Source: Arthrobacter sp. AL12 (GTDB taxonomy: Bacteria; Actinomycetota; Actinomycetes; Actinomycetales; Micrococcaceae). From it: a stretch of 64,000 nt of DNA. Positions within the stretch are counted from its first letter, which is position 1. Every line of letters begins with the position of its first letter. Below, piece by piece: positions 48,755 through 57,806 of this stretch. The stretch spans positions 286,659-350,658 of the forward strand of contig NZ_JASBQY010000002.1 of NCBI RefSeq assembly GCF_029960645.1, read 5' to 3'. Position numbers and translations under genes: made by a program. The notes under the pieces were generated by a model that was not told the DNA's origin, made no database searches, and saw only the letters and a list, made by a program, of their open reading frames with translations.

Positions 48755-49203
48755 CCAGCCACAAGCCCCAACGGCGCCTGCCCCTGGCGGCCGCTGTCTG
48801 TGCAGCCCTCGTGTTCTCGCTCCCGGCCTGCGCGGCGCCCGCCGCTGCCCCGGCGGCCGTGGGCGAGGCCCCGGCCAAAGTGGAAAAGAACGCGACGACC
48901 GGCATCGCGAAGCTGACCCTCACCCAACGGGGCGTGGACCGGCTCGAGCTCAAAACCGAGCCTGTCACGGCGGGTACGGGAACAGAGGTCCTGATTAACT
49001 ACGGCGCCCTGATGTACGACGCCAACGGCAAGACCTGGGTCTACACCAACCCCGCCCCCAGGGTTTACCAGCGCCAGGAGGTTACCGTCGGCAAGGTGGA
49101 AGCCGGCGTGGTCACGGCCACCGCCGGACCGCCGGCAGGAACCCTGGTGGTCACAGTGGGAGCAGCGGAACTGTTCGGCGCCGAATTCAACACAGGCAAA
49201 TGA
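48751..49203 (+). CDS. mini periplasmic-adaptor-like lipoprotein of the RND system
   Basis: 150 aa. A signal peptide ends in a lipobox-like LPAC, with Cys near residue 27. The mature part resembles only the membrane-proximal domain of CusB/CzcB-type adaptors: GALMYDANGKTWVYTNPAPRVYQRQEVTVGKVEAGVVTATAGPPAGTLVVTVGAAELFGAEF follows their C-terminal pattern (GKTWVY...F.R..V..G...G....V..GL..G..VV..GA..L..E). The alpha-hairpin and lipoyl domains that reach an outer-membrane channel are missing, which suits a Gram-positive. Overlaps the upstream permease and lies 1 bp from the next, so the three are coupled. The adaptor link is inferred from pattern. Confidence 0.7.
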   Translation: MTSHKPQRRLPLAAAVCAALVFSLPACAAPAAAPAAVGEAPAKVEKNATTGIAKLTLTQRGVDRLELKTEPVTAGTGTEVLINYGALMYDANGKTWVYTNPAPRVYQRQEVTVGKVEAGVVTATAGPPAGTLVVTVGAAELFGAEFNTGK

Positions 49204-49204
49204 C

Positions 49205-52200
49205 ATGCGCCGGATAGTCGCAGCCAGCCTAAGGTTCAGATCGATCATCATTGCGATGGCGGCTGCCCTGATGATCGTGGGCGGCGCACAACTCAGCAGC
49301 GCCTCGGTGGACGTGTTCCCCGAGTTTGCGCCGCCGAAGGTCGAGGTCCAGACAGCGTGCCTGGGACTCACCGCCGCCGAAGTCGAAGAACTGGTCTCCG
49401 TTCCCTTGGAAGAGGCCTTCAACGGCATCGACGGCCTCGACCACATGCGGTCGAAGTCGGTCCCCCAGCTCTCGTCGATCGTCATGGAATTCGAGAACGG
49501 CACGGATATCCTGACGGCCAGGCAACTGGTCTCAGAGCGGATGGCAACTGTCATACCAACCCTGCCCACGTGGGCGGCGCCGCCGCTGATGCTGCAGCCG
49601 CTGTCCTCGACCAGCCGAGTCATGAAGATCGGGCTGTCCTCGGACACCCGGTCCCTGATCGAGATGTCCATGATTTCGTACTGGAACATCAGGGCCCATC
49701 TACTCCGGGTTCCGGGGGTGGCAAACGTGGCTATCTGGGGCGAACGCCTCCAGATGCTCCAGGTGCAGGTCGATCCTGCCAGGCTGGCGGCCAACAACGT
49801 CACGCTGGAGACGGTGATGACCTCCACCGGTGACGCCCTGGACGCGGGTCTGCTCAAGTATTCCCCGGGCGCTCTGATCGGTACCGGCGGCGCGCTGGAT
49901 ACACCGAGCCAGAGCATGGCCATCCGGCACGTCCAGCCCATCACATCGCCTGAAGAGCTTGCGAAGGTGGCGGTCGCCGACCGTGAGGGCCAGGCCCCGC
50001 TGCGGCTTTCCGACGTCGCCAACGTCGTGGAAGACCACCAGCAGCTGATCGGTGACGCCGTCATCAATGGTGGTCCGGGACTCATGCTGATCGTGGAAAA
50101 GCTGCCCTGGGGCAACACGCTCGAAGTGACGCGCGGGGTCGAAGAGGCGCTGAAGCAACTCGAACCCGGCCTCACCGGGATCGCAGTGGACACCACGATC
50201 TTCCGGCCGGCGACCTTCATCGAGGAATCACTCGGCAACCTGGGGGTGGCTCTCGTCCTCGGATGCCTGTTGGTCATCCTGGTGCTGAGCGTGTTCCTCT
50301 TCCAGTGGCGGACTGCGCTGGTCAGCGTGCTGGCCATTCCACTGTCCCTCATGGCCGCAGCCATGGTGTTGTATTGGACCGGAGGCACAATCAACACGAT
50401 GGTGCTTGCGGGGTTGGTGATCGCCGTCGGGGTGGTGGTGGACGATGCCATCATCGACGTCGAAAACATCGTTCGACGGCTCCGGCAGCACCGGGCAGAT
50501 GGCGGCACCGAAAGCACGGCCAGGGTGGTGGTCAACGCCTCGCTTGAGGTCCGGGGACCGATTGTGTACGCAACCCTGATCATCGTTGCTGCCACGGTGC
50601 CGATCTTCTTCCTGGACGGCCTGACGGGGGCGTTCTTCCGGCCGCTGGCCACCTCCTACACCCTTGCGGTGATGGCGTCCATGCTGGTTGCGCTCACAGT
50701 CACCCCGGCGATGGCGTACATCTTCCTCCGGAACGCCAAACTGGAGGATCGTGATCCGCCGCTGGTCCGGGTTCTGAAGCGCTGGTACGCCCGTGCGCTT
50801 CGTCCCATCGTCCGCCGGCCCGTTCCGGGGTATCTTGCCCTGGGGGCACTGGGCGTCATCGGCATTGTCGCGGCCCCGCTGCTGGGTCAGTCGCTGCTGC
50901 CGTCCTTCAAGGAGCGGGACTTCCTGATGCACTGGCTCACTCAGCCGGGCACGTCCAACTCGGAGGAGGTCCGTGTCAGCCAGCTGGCGTGCAAGGAGCT
51001 CATGACGATCCCGGGCGTGAACAACTGCGGGTCCCACATCGGGCAGGCCTTCAACGCCGATGAGGTGGTGGGCGTCTACTTCGGTGAGAACTGGATCAGC
51101 GTCGACCCTGCGGTGGACTACGACGAGACGCTGGCTGCTGTTCAGGAAGTTGTGAACGGCTACCCCGGCATTGTCCGGGACGTCCAGACGTACCTCAAGG
51201 AACGCATCCGCGAGGTCCTGACCGGCACGGGCTACGCCGTTGTCGTCCGGGTATACGGTGACGACCTCTCGATCCTTAAGCAGGAGGCTGACAAGATCAA
51301 GTCCATCCTCGGCGGTATTGAAGGAGCAGTAGGTGCGAAGGTCGCCCTCCAGGCCAACGTCCCGCAGGTCAATGTGGAAGTGAACCTGGACAAGGCCAAC
51401 AGCTACGGGCTGAAACCTGGCGACGTCCGCCGGGCCGCGGCCACGATGATCGCCGGCGAGGAGGTGGGCGACATCTATCGGGACGGCAAGGCCTACGACG
51501 TGCAGGTGTGGAGCGCTCCGGAAACCCGGACCAGCGTGTCGAGCATCGAGAATCTCCCGCTCGATACGCCAAGCGGGCAGAAGATCCGGTTGGCTGATGT
51601 CGCCACGGTCGCGGTCAAGCCCACCCCGAACGTCATTGAGCGTTCAGAGGGGTCCCGGCGCATCGACGTCAGCGCCAACGTCAAGGAAGGCGACCTGGCC
51701 AAGGTGGTCGAAACGTTGCAGTCCGAGATGAAGTCGATTGAGTTCCCGGTCGGCTACGAAGCGGTCGTCCTCGGCGAGTACGCAGAACGCCAGGCCGCCT
51801 CCCAGCGGCTCCTGCTTTACGCGACCGGCGCGGTCATCGTGGTCTTCCTGCTGCTCCAGGCGGCGTTCCGCAGTTGGCGGCTCGCGATTCTCGCTATCCT
51901 GACGTTGCCGGTGGCCCTCGTGGGCGGTATCATCGCCGCGCACATGAGCGGAGGCATCCTATCCCTGGGGTCGCTGGTCGGCTTCCTGACATTGATGGGC
52001 ATCGCGGCCCGCAACGGCATCCTGCTCATCAATCACTGCCAGCACCTGGAACAGTTCGAGGGCATGCCCTTTGGCCGTGACCTGGTGATGCGGGGCGCCG
52101 CCGAGCGCTTGTCACCGATTCTGATGACAACTCTTGCCACCGCACTGGCCCTTGTGCCGCTGGTGGTGATGGGGAACATCCCCGGCCATGAGATAGAACA

Positions 52201-52348
52201 TCCCATGGCGGTGGTGATTCTGGGCGGCCTCGTCACGTCGACGCTGGTCAACCTGTTCATCGTCCCGTCCCTCTACCTGCGGTTCGCAAAAAAGCGTCCA
52301 AGGCGTGAGAGTCAGCCCAACCAGCCCCAGCCGGCGCCTGCCGTCTAG
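49205..52348 (+). CDS. RND efflux permease (CusA/CzcA-like), second subunit
   Basis: 1047 aa. Full-length RND permease of heavy-metal-pump type: FRSIIIAMAAALMIVGGAQLSSASVDVFPEFAPPKVEVQTACLGLTAAEVEELVSVPLEEAFNGIDGL matches the CusA/CzcA N-terminus. Helix 4 is canonical (AGLVIAVGVVVDDAIIDVENIVRRL), retaining the Asp and Glu of the proton relay. The second porter loop has two cysteines in ACKELMTIPGVNNCGSHIG and a methionine in FLMHWLTQPGTS, possibly metal-related. The C-terminal tail is short and basic. Located 1 bp after the mini-adaptor. Substrate unknown; copper, silver, zinc or small organics are all possible. Confidence 0.88.
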   Translation: MRRIVAASLRFRSIIIAMAAALMIVGGAQLSSASVDVFPEFAPPKVEVQTACLGLTAAEVEELVSVPLEEAFNGIDGLDHMRSKSVPQLSSIVMEFENGTDILTARQLVSERMATVIPTLPTWAAPPLMLQPLSSTSRVMKIGLSSDTRSLIEMSMISYWNIRAHLLRVPGVANVAIWGERLQMLQVQVDPARLAANNVTLETVMTSTGDALDAGLLKYSPGALIGTGGALDTPSQSMAIRHVQPITSPEELAKVAVADREGQAPLRLSDVANVVEDHQQLIGDAVINGGPGLMLIVEKLPWGNTLEVTRGVEEALKQLEPGLTGIAVDTTIFRPATFIEESLGNLGVALVLGCLLVILVLSVFLFQWRTALVSVLAIPLSLMAAAMVLYWTGGTINTMVLAGLVIAVGVVVDDAIIDVENIVRRLRQHRADGGTESTARVVVNASLEVRGPIVYATLIIVAATVPIFFLDGLTGAFFRPLATSYTLAVMASMLVALTVTPAMAYIFLRNAKLEDRDPPLVRVLKRWYARALRPIVRRPVPGYLALGALGVIGIVAAPLLGQSLLPSFKERDFLMHWLTQPGTSNSEEVRVSQLACKELMTIPGVNNCGSHIGQAFNADEVVGVYFGENWISVDPAVDYDETLAAVQEVVNGYPGIVRDVQTYLKERIREVLTGTGYAVVVRVYGDDLSILKQEADKIKSILGGIEGAVGAKVALQANVPQVNVEVNLDKANSYGLKPGDVRRAAATMIAGEEVGDIYRDGKAYDVQVWSAPETRTSVSSIENLPLDTPSGQKIRLADVATVAVKPTPNVIERSEGSRRIDVSANVKEGDLAKVVETLQSEMKSIEFPVGYEAVVLGEYAERQAASQRLLLYATGAVIVVFLLLQAAFRSWRLAILAILTLPVALVGGIIAAHMSGGILSLGSLVGFLTLMGIAARNGILLINHCQHLEQFEGMPFGRDLVMRGAAERLSPILMTTLATALALVPLVVMGNIPGHEIEHPMAVVILGGLVTSTLVNLFIVPSLYLRFAKKRPRRESQPNQPQPAPAV

Positions 52349-52379
52349 CCACCCACCACCCAAGAAAGAAGCCTGTGAC

Positions 52380-53285
52380 ATGGCTCTACCAGGAAAACGC
52401 TTCACCGCGTACGGCTCCGCAGTCCTGCTGGTGCTGGCGACGCTGACGGTCACGACGGCGGCTGCAGCCACCGCCGCTTCGGGTCCCAAGGAACTCTGCG
52501 GACGCGGCTCGGCGATCGACTTCGATCCCTGGGAATTCCCTGACTCGCCGCAGATCAACAACAAGTGGTTTCCGCTGAAGCCAGGGATGCAGTACACCAC
52601 CGACGGAACGGTCACATCGGCGGACGGAACCAGCGCTCACAAGGTTGTCCATACCGTCACCGGCCTGACCAAAGTCATCGACGGGGTGAACACCCGGGTG
52701 ATGTGGGACCGGGACTACTCCGACGGCGAACTGGCCGAATCCGAACTGGCGTTCTTCGCCCAGTCGGAAGACAACAACGTCTGGCTCTTCGGCGAGTATC
52801 CGGAGGAGTATGAGAACGGCAAGTTTGTGGGTGCGCCGAGCACCTTCATCAGCGGGATCGCCGAGGCGCAGGCTGGGACCGCCATGCAGGCCCATCCGCG
52901 GACCGGCACACCTGCGTACGTGCAGGCGTATGCCCCCCAGGTCGATTTCCTGGACTGCGGCGACGTGTTCAAAACGAACCAGCACGTGTGCGTCCCGACC
53001 GGGTGCTATGACGATGTGCTGGTGATCGACGAGTTCAACCCGCTGGATCCGCCCTCCGCCGGGCACCAGCGGAAGTTCTACTCCGCCGGCACCGGGCTCG
53101 TAAAGGTCACTGCCGTAGGCGGTGACCAGCAGGAGACCATGGACCTGGTCAAGATCCGCCAGCTCAGCGATGCGCAACTCAAGAAGGTCAATGAGCAGGC
53201 GCTGGAACTGGACAGGCGCGCCTACAAGGTCAGCAAGGACGTGTACGCGAAGACGCCGCGCGCCGTCGAAGTGGATCCCCGTTAA
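52380..53285 (+). CDS. secreted protein of unknown function, RND operon end
   Basis: 301 aa. A Sec-type signal peptide (KRFTAYGSAVLLVLATLTVTTAAAATAA) is followed by a mature protein with cysteines in ELCGRG, FLDCGD and HVCVPTGCYDDV. Recognisable wording is NNKWFPLKPGMQYTTDGTV, a beta-rich start seen in many secreted hypothetical proteins, and HKVVHTVTGLTKVIDGVNTRVMWDRDY. I do not recognise an enzyme family. It follows the second permease by 31 bp without a terminator and is closed by a strong one, so it is probably the last gene of the operon and may bind the exported substrate outside the cell. Confidence 0.75.
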   Translation: MALPGKRFTAYGSAVLLVLATLTVTTAAAATAASGPKELCGRGSAIDFDPWEFPDSPQINNKWFPLKPGMQYTTDGTVTSADGTSAHKVVHTVTGLTKVIDGVNTRVMWDRDYSDGELAESELAFFAQSEDNNVWLFGEYPEEYENGKFVGAPSTFISGIAEAQAGTAMQAHPRTGTPAYVQAYAPQVDFLDCGDVFKTNQHVCVPTGCYDDVLVIDEFNPLDPPSAGHQRKFYSAGTGLVKVTAVGGDQQETMDLVKIRQLSDAQLKKVNEQALELDRRAYKVSKDVYAKTPRAVEVDPR

Positions 53286-53331
53286 CCGGCACCAGGACTG
53301 ACCTGTTGCCTCCGTCCCCGGCGGCACACTG

Positions 53332-53368
53332 GAAGAGCCCCGGCCAGCAAGGCTGGCCGGGGCTCTTC
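53332..53368. terminator. bidirectional terminator between the RND operon and glpK
   Basis: GAAGAGCCCCGGCCAGC / GCTGGCCGGGGCTCTTC, a 17-bp perfect stem with an AAG loop between converging operons. Confidence 0.93.
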
Positions 53369-53393
53369 GTGTCCCCGGAGGGGCGCGGAAAGG

Positions 53394-54908
53394 CTACTTA
53401 ACGTCCTCGTCGACCCAGTCCATGGACTTGGTGACGGCCTTCTTCCAGAGGCGCATCTGGCGCTCGCGCTCCGCCTGATCCATCCGCGGCTCCCAGCGCT
53501 TGTCCTCAGACCAGTTGGCCGAGCACTCGCCGAGGTCCTTCCAGAAGCCGACGGCCAGGCCGGCGGCGTAGGCGGCGCCCAGGGCAGTGGTCTCCACGAC
53601 CTTGGGCCGGATCACCGGAACGCCGAGGATGTCCGCCTGGAACTGCATCAGCGCGTCGTTGGCGACCATGCCGCCGTCGACCTTCAGTTCCGTCAGCGGC
53701 ACACCCGAGTCGGCGTTGACGGCGTCGAGGACCTCGCGGGTCTGGAAGGCGGTGGCCTCCAGCGCCGCGCGGGCGATGTGGTTCTTGTTCACGAAGCGGG
53801 TCAGGCCGACAATTGCGCCGCGGGCGTCGGAGCGCCAGTAAGGTGCGAACAGGCCGGAGAACGCGGGCACGATGTACACGCCGCCGTTGTCCTCGACCGC
53901 GGCCGCCAGGGTCTCGATCTCCGGGGCGCTGCTGATCATACCCAGGTTGTCCCGCAGCCACTGCACCAGCGAACCGGTCACGGCGATGGAACCTTCCAGC
54001 GCGTAATGCGGTGCGGCGTCGCCGAGCTTGTAGCCGACCGTCGTCAGCAGCCCGTTCTTGGAGTGGACGATTTCCTCACCGGTGTTGAAGATGAGGAAGC
54101 AGCCGGTGCCGTAGGTGTTTTTGGCTTCACCGGCGTCGAAGGCGGCCTGGCCGAACGTTGCGGCCTGCTGGTCGCCGAGGATGCCGGCGACCGGGACCTC
54201 GCGCAGCAGCTGGGAGGTGTGCACCGTGCCGTAGACCTCGGAGGAGGACTTGATGGCCGGCATCATGGAGGCCGGAACGCCGAAGGCGTCCAGGATCTCC
54301 TGGTCCCAGGAAAGCGTCTCCAGGTCCATGAACAGGGTCCTGGAGGCGTTGGTGACATCCGTGACGTGGACGCCGCCGTCGGTCCCGCCGGTGAGGTTCC
54401 AGAGCACCCAGCAGTCGGTGTTGCCGAACACCAGGTCTCCGGCCTCAGCCTTGGCGCGGGCACCCTCGACGTTGTCCAGGATCCACTTGATCTTGGTTCC
54501 CGAGAAGTAAGTGGCCAGCGGCAGGCCGACCTTCTGCTTGAACCGCTCGGGTCCGCCGTCCCTGGCCAGCTCGTCCACGATCGGCTGGGTGCGGGTGTCC
54601 TGCCAGACGATTGCGTTATAAATTGCCTTGCCGGTGGTCTTGTCCCAGACAACCGCGGTTTCACGCTGGTTGGTGATGCCCACGGCGGCGATGTCGTGGC
54701 GGGTCAGGTTTGCCTTGGACAACGCGGAGGCGATGACCTCGCGGGTGTTGTTCCAAATCTCGGCGGGGTCGTGCTCCACCCAGCCTGCCTGCGGGAAAAT
54801 CTGTTCGTGCTCCATCTGCCCCGAGGAGACGATGTTGCCGCTGTGGTCGAAGACGATGGCGCGGGTGCTGGTGGTGCCCTGGTCGATGGCGATTACGTAC
54901 TGGTTCAT
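53394..54908 (-). CDS. glpK: glycerol kinase
   Basis: 504 aa. Phosphorylates glycerol to sn-glycerol 3-phosphate. FGGY-family signatures: [21 protein letters not shown] at the N-terminus, [30 protein letters not shown], the [25 protein letters not shown] phosphate region and [25 protein letters not shown]. It follows glpF by 51 bp in the order glpD-glpF-glpK. Confidence 0.97.
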   Translation of the reverse strand: MNQYVIAIDQGTTSTRAIVFDHSGNIVSSGQMEHEQIFPQAGWVEHDPAEIWNNTREVIASALSKANLTRHDIAAVGITNQRETAVVWDKTTGKAIYNAIVWQDTRTQPIVDELARDGGPERFKQKVGLPLATYFSGTKIKWILDNVEGARAKAEAGDLVFGNTDCWVLWNLTGGTDGGVHVTDVTNASRTLFMDLETLSWDQEILDAFGVPASMMPAIKSSSEVYGTVHTSQLLREVPVAGILGDQQAATFGQAAFDAGEAKNTYGTGCFLIFNTGEEIVHSKNGLLTTVGYKLGDAAPHYALEGSIAVTGSLVQWLRDNLGMISSAPEIETLAAAVEDNGGVYIVPAFSGLFAPYWRSDARGAIVGLTRFVNKNHIARAALEATAFQTREVLDAVNADSGVPLTELKVDGGMVANDALMQFQADILGVPVIRPKVVETTALGAAYAAGLAVGFWKDLGECSANWSEDKRWEPRMDQAERERQMRLWKKAVTKSMDWVDEDVK

Positions 54909-54959
54909 GTTGACGTCCTTGTCTTGGGCTGGGAGTTGAATGAGTGCGTAGCGGGTGGG

Positions 54960-55709
54960 TTAGGCGGCTGCGGTGGCGATGATCGGCACGACTGCTGCGA
55001 CGAGGCCGGCGAGGCCGCCGCCGACCAGGGGTCCGACGACCGGGATCCAGGAGTAGCTCCAGTCCGAGGAGCCCTTGCCCTTCATGGGCAGCAGTGCGTG
55101 GGCGATGCGGGGGCCAAGGTCACGGGCCGGGTTGATGGCGTAGCCGGTGGGGCCACCGAGGGAGACACCGATACCGACAACGAGCAGGGCCACGGCGAAC
55201 GGGCCGAGCCCCGAGGGCGTCCCGCCGAAGGTCAGGATGACGAAGACGAGGACAAAGGTGCCGATGATCTCCGTGATCAGGTTCCAGGGGGTGGAGCGGA
55301 TGGCCGGACCGGTCGAGAACACCGCCAGCTGGCTGGCGGGCTCCGGCTCGGCGTCGAAGTGCTGCTTGTAGGCCAGCCACATGACCACGGCGCCGAGGAA
55401 AGCACCGAGCAGTTCACCGCCGAAGTAGGTGAGGGTGGAGGCGAAGTCGACCGGGACACCCGGTGCGTACTCCTTCTTGCCATTAAGCAGCAGGCCGAAG
55501 GTCACGGCGGGATTCAGGTGGGCCCCGGACATGGCGGCAACGTAGACGCCGCAGAAGACGGCGATGCCCCATCCCCAGGTGACCATCAGGAACCCGCCGT
55601 TGTTGCCCTTGGTGCCTTTGAGTGCAACGTTTGCCACAACGCCGCAACCCAGCAGGGTCAGCATTGCGGTACCGAATACTTCGGACAGGAAAACAATTCC
55701 GAGAGACAT
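54960..55709 (-). CDS. glpF: glycerol uptake facilitator (aquaglyceroporin)
   Basis: 249 aa. MIP-family channel with six membrane helices. The two NPA boxes are GAHLNPAVTFG and YAINPARDLGPR; the Asp after NPAR is typical of glycerol-conducting rather than water-only channels. ATG with AGAGGAG upstream. Together with glpK it traps glycerol by phosphorylation after facilitated entry. Confidence 0.95.
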   Translation of the reverse strand: MSLGIVFLSEVFGTAMLTLLGCGVVANVALKGTKGNNGGFLMVTWGWGIAVFCGVYVAAMSGAHLNPAVTFGLLLNGKKEYAPGVPVDFASTLTYFGGELLGAFLGAVVMWLAYKQHFDAEPEPASQLAVFSTGPAIRSTPWNLITEIIGTFVLVFVILTFGGTPSGLGPFAVALLVVGIGVSLGGPTGYAINPARDLGPRIAHALLPMKGKGSSDWSYSWIPVVGPLVGGGLAGLVAAVVPIIATAAA

Positions 55710-55829
55710 CTTTGACTCCTCTATTTTCTGTTGTCAGCCCTCGCGGGTTTGAGGGGCTGTTGGGCCGGCAACGTGCTGGCGCCGCCGGCCGGCCACTGCG
55801 CCGGTCCCCGAGAGGACCACGCAGTCCTT

Positions 55830-55856
55830 GCGCCCGGACGTCCCCCGTCCGGGCGC
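55830..55856 (-). terminator. hairpin after glpD
   Basis: GCGCCCGGACG / CGTCCGGGCGC, an 11-bp perfect stem with a 5-base loop, 10 bp after the glpD stop. No T tract, so it may be a partial terminator or processing signal between glpD and glpF-glpK. Confidence 0.6.
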
Positions 55857-55865
55857 CGAGGTCTA

Positions 55866-57677
55866 TCAGGCGACCAGGCTGTGGACCTGGACGCCGTGGA
55901 ACCGCTTGAGCACCTCCTGAGCGTGGGTGATCTCCGACGACCGCGTCGCCGTGTCCCAGCCCAACGGGCCGGAGAGAATGTCGGCAACCTCGTTCAGCAG
56001 CTCGCCTGTCACCAGCCCCCGGAAGGCGAGGGAGGTGCGGCGGATCAGTACGTCGACCAAGTGGCCGACCTGCTCGTTACGGGCCATGAACTCCAGCTCG
56101 CGGACGCTGAGTTCCCGGGTGGAGTGCAGGAGCCGGTCCGGGGCGGCTCCCGGGGTGCCGTCGAGGAAGCCGATGACTTCCTCGGCGCGGGTGCCGTAGC
56201 GGGTCAGCAGTCCGGCCGCGCGGTCCGCGTCGCGTCCGGCGGCCATGTGCGCCTTGATCCAGCGCTGCACGCCGTCGTCGCTGTCCGGGAATCCGGCGCC
56301 GCCGCCGATGGCGAGTTTCGCCGTCGAGACCTTCCGCTCCATCCCCAATTCGGCGAGGACGTCGTTGCTCAGGTGTTCGGCGAGGGCCCGGAAGGTGGTC
56401 CACTTTCCGCCGACGAGGCTGAGCACGACGGCGCCGCCGCCCTGTCCTGCTCCAGCGCCCGGTATGGCGCCGGCGCGGCGTTCGATCCGGTAGTCGCGGC
56501 TGACGAAGCCGGGCTGGGTGGCGTCGTGCCTGGGCAGCGGGCGGACACCGGAGAAGGTGTAGACGATCTGCTCCCGGTCCACGGAAATGTCCGGGAAGAC
56601 GTGGCCGATCAGGTCAAAGAAGTAATCGATCTCCGCCTCGGTGCACACCGCGTCCTCGGCCATGTCGGCGTCGACGTCGGTGGTGCCCACCAGGACCCGG
56701 TCCCCCATCGGGTAGATCAGCACGATCCGGCCGTCGGTGTGTTCGAAGAAGATCTCGCGGCCGTTGCAGGCGGCCAGCAGCTCCGGGTGATCCAGCACGA
56801 TGTGCGATCCCTTGGTGCCGCCCATGAACGCCGACGCCGCACCCATGGCCTGGTTGGTCTGGTCGACCCAGGCGCCGGTGGTGTTGACGATGACGTCCGC
56901 GGAGAAGTGGAACACTTCACCGGTGAGCTCGTCGCGAAGTTCCACGGTGCTTCCGGTACGCCCGGGTCCTGCGCCGTCCCGGACGGAGACCAGGGAGAGG
57001 TAGTTGCTGGCACGGGCGTCGCTGGGGCCCGCGGTGCCGGCCTTCTCACCATCCTGGAGCACGTCCAGGGTCAGTCGCTCCGGGTTGTGGACGGAGGCGT
57101 CAAAATACGTGGCGGCATACTTGATGCCCGGGTGCAGGCGCGGCAGTTCCGCCAGGGCCCGCTTGCGGCCGCGGAACTGGTGGCGGGGGACGGTTCCGCC
57201 GTCACGGGAGAAGAAGTCGTACAAGCTCAGGCCGAGCTTGATCAGGAATGCCCCGCGTTCCTTGGGGGCGCCCTGCTGCTTGTGCGTCAGGAAACGCAGC
57301 GGAGCGGAGAGGATGCCGGAGAAGGTGCTGAAGATGGGGATGGTGGTCTGCAGCGGTTTGACGTAGTGCGGGGCGATGCGCAGCAGCCGGTTGCGTTCCA
57401 CCACCGATTCCTGGACGAGGCGGAACTCGCCGTTCTCAAGGTAGCGGATGCCGCCATGGATCATGTGTGAGGAGGCGCCGCTGGCCCCCTGGCAGTAGTC
57501 ACCGCGCTCTACGAGGGCGACGTCCACACCCTGCAGGGCCAGGTCCCGGAACGTGCCCACTCCGTTGATGCCGCCGCCGATGATCAGCACCTGGGCGTGG
57601 GGCCGCGTCCGCAGCTTCTGCACCGATGCTCGCTCGCCGGCCGACGCCTGGTTGCGGGCTGAATCCTTCTGTCCCAA
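55866..57677 (-). CDS. glpD: glycerol-3-phosphate dehydrogenase, aerobic
   Basis: 603 aa. FAD membrane-associated enzyme oxidising glycerol 3-phosphate to dihydroxyacetone phosphate with reduction of menaquinone. The dinucleotide motif VLIIGGGINGVGTFRDLALQGVDVALVERGD and GASGASSHMIHGGIRYLENGEF are diagnostic; the DAO C-terminal domain ends the protein. TTG at 57677 is chosen because AGAGGAG lies six bases upstream. First gene of the minus-strand glp locus, divergent from the SorC-type regulator. Confidence 0.95.
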   Translation of the reverse strand: MGQKDSARNQASAGERASVQKLRTRPHAQVLIIGGGINGVGTFRDLALQGVDVALVERGDYCQGASGASSHMIHGGIRYLENGEFRLVQESVVERNRLLRIAPHYVKPLQTTIPIFSTFSGILSAPLRFLTHKQQGAPKERGAFLIKLGLSLYDFFSRDGGTVPRHQFRGRKRALAELPRLHPGIKYAATYFDASVHNPERLTLDVLQDGEKAGTAGPSDARASNYLSLVSVRDGAGPGRTGSTVELRDELTGEVFHFSADVIVNTTGAWVDQTNQAMGAASAFMGGTKGSHIVLDHPELLAACNGREIFFEHTDGRIVLIYPMGDRVLVGTTDVDADMAEDAVCTEAEIDYFFDLIGHVFPDISVDREQIVYTFSGVRPLPRHDATQPGFVSRDYRIERRAGAIPGAGAGQGGGAVVLSLVGGKWTTFRALAEHLSNDVLAELGMERKVSTAKLAIGGGAGFPDSDDGVQRWIKAHMAAGRDADRAAGLLTRYGTRAEEVIGFLDGTPGAAPDRLLHSTRELSVRELEFMARNEQVGHLVDVLIRRTSLAFRGLVTGELLNEVADILSGPLGWDTATRSSEITHAQEVLKRFHGVQVHSLVA

Positions 57678-57738
57678 GAACTGCTCCTCTGGGTTTAGTC
57701 CTGTGCGGCGCGCCACGTGGCGCGCCACCGTTCAACAC

Positions 57739-57744
57739 TATTCT
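57739..57744 (+). promoter_or_regulatory. candidate -10 box of the SorC-type regulator transcript
   Basis: TATTCT, then eight bases to ATG at 57753. A nearby imperfect inverted repeat (TTGGACT at 57744-57750, AGTCAAG at 57764-57770) may be an operator between this gene and glpD. Confidence 0.4.
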
Positions 57745-57752
57745 TTGGACTA

Positions 57753-57806
57753 ATGGAAAATGGAGTCAAGCACTATGCACAAACGTGCAGAACGGAAATG
57801 GAATGA
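57753..57806 (+). CDS. 17-codon upstream ORF overlapping the SorC-type regulator start
   Basis: Reads MENGVKHYAQTCRTEME and stops with TGA at 57804-57806, overlapping the regulator ATG (57803) as ATGA. A TATTCT box lies eight bases before its ATG, so the transcript probably begins almost on this ATG. Since the regulator has only a weak ribosome site, its translation may depend on this upstream ORF. Short, so it could be chance. Confidence 0.4.
   Translation: MENGVKHYAQTCRTEME

Noticed and set aside
45013..53400. RND block as an integrated mobile element
   Set aside because: No integrase, transposase, terminal repeats or tRNA attachment site is visible; only composition and context hint at transfer.
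53778..55715. Long plus-strand open frame (645 codons) opposite glpK and glpF
   Set aside because: Antisense to two unmistakable genes; no family resemblance and composition typical of GC-rich shadow frames.
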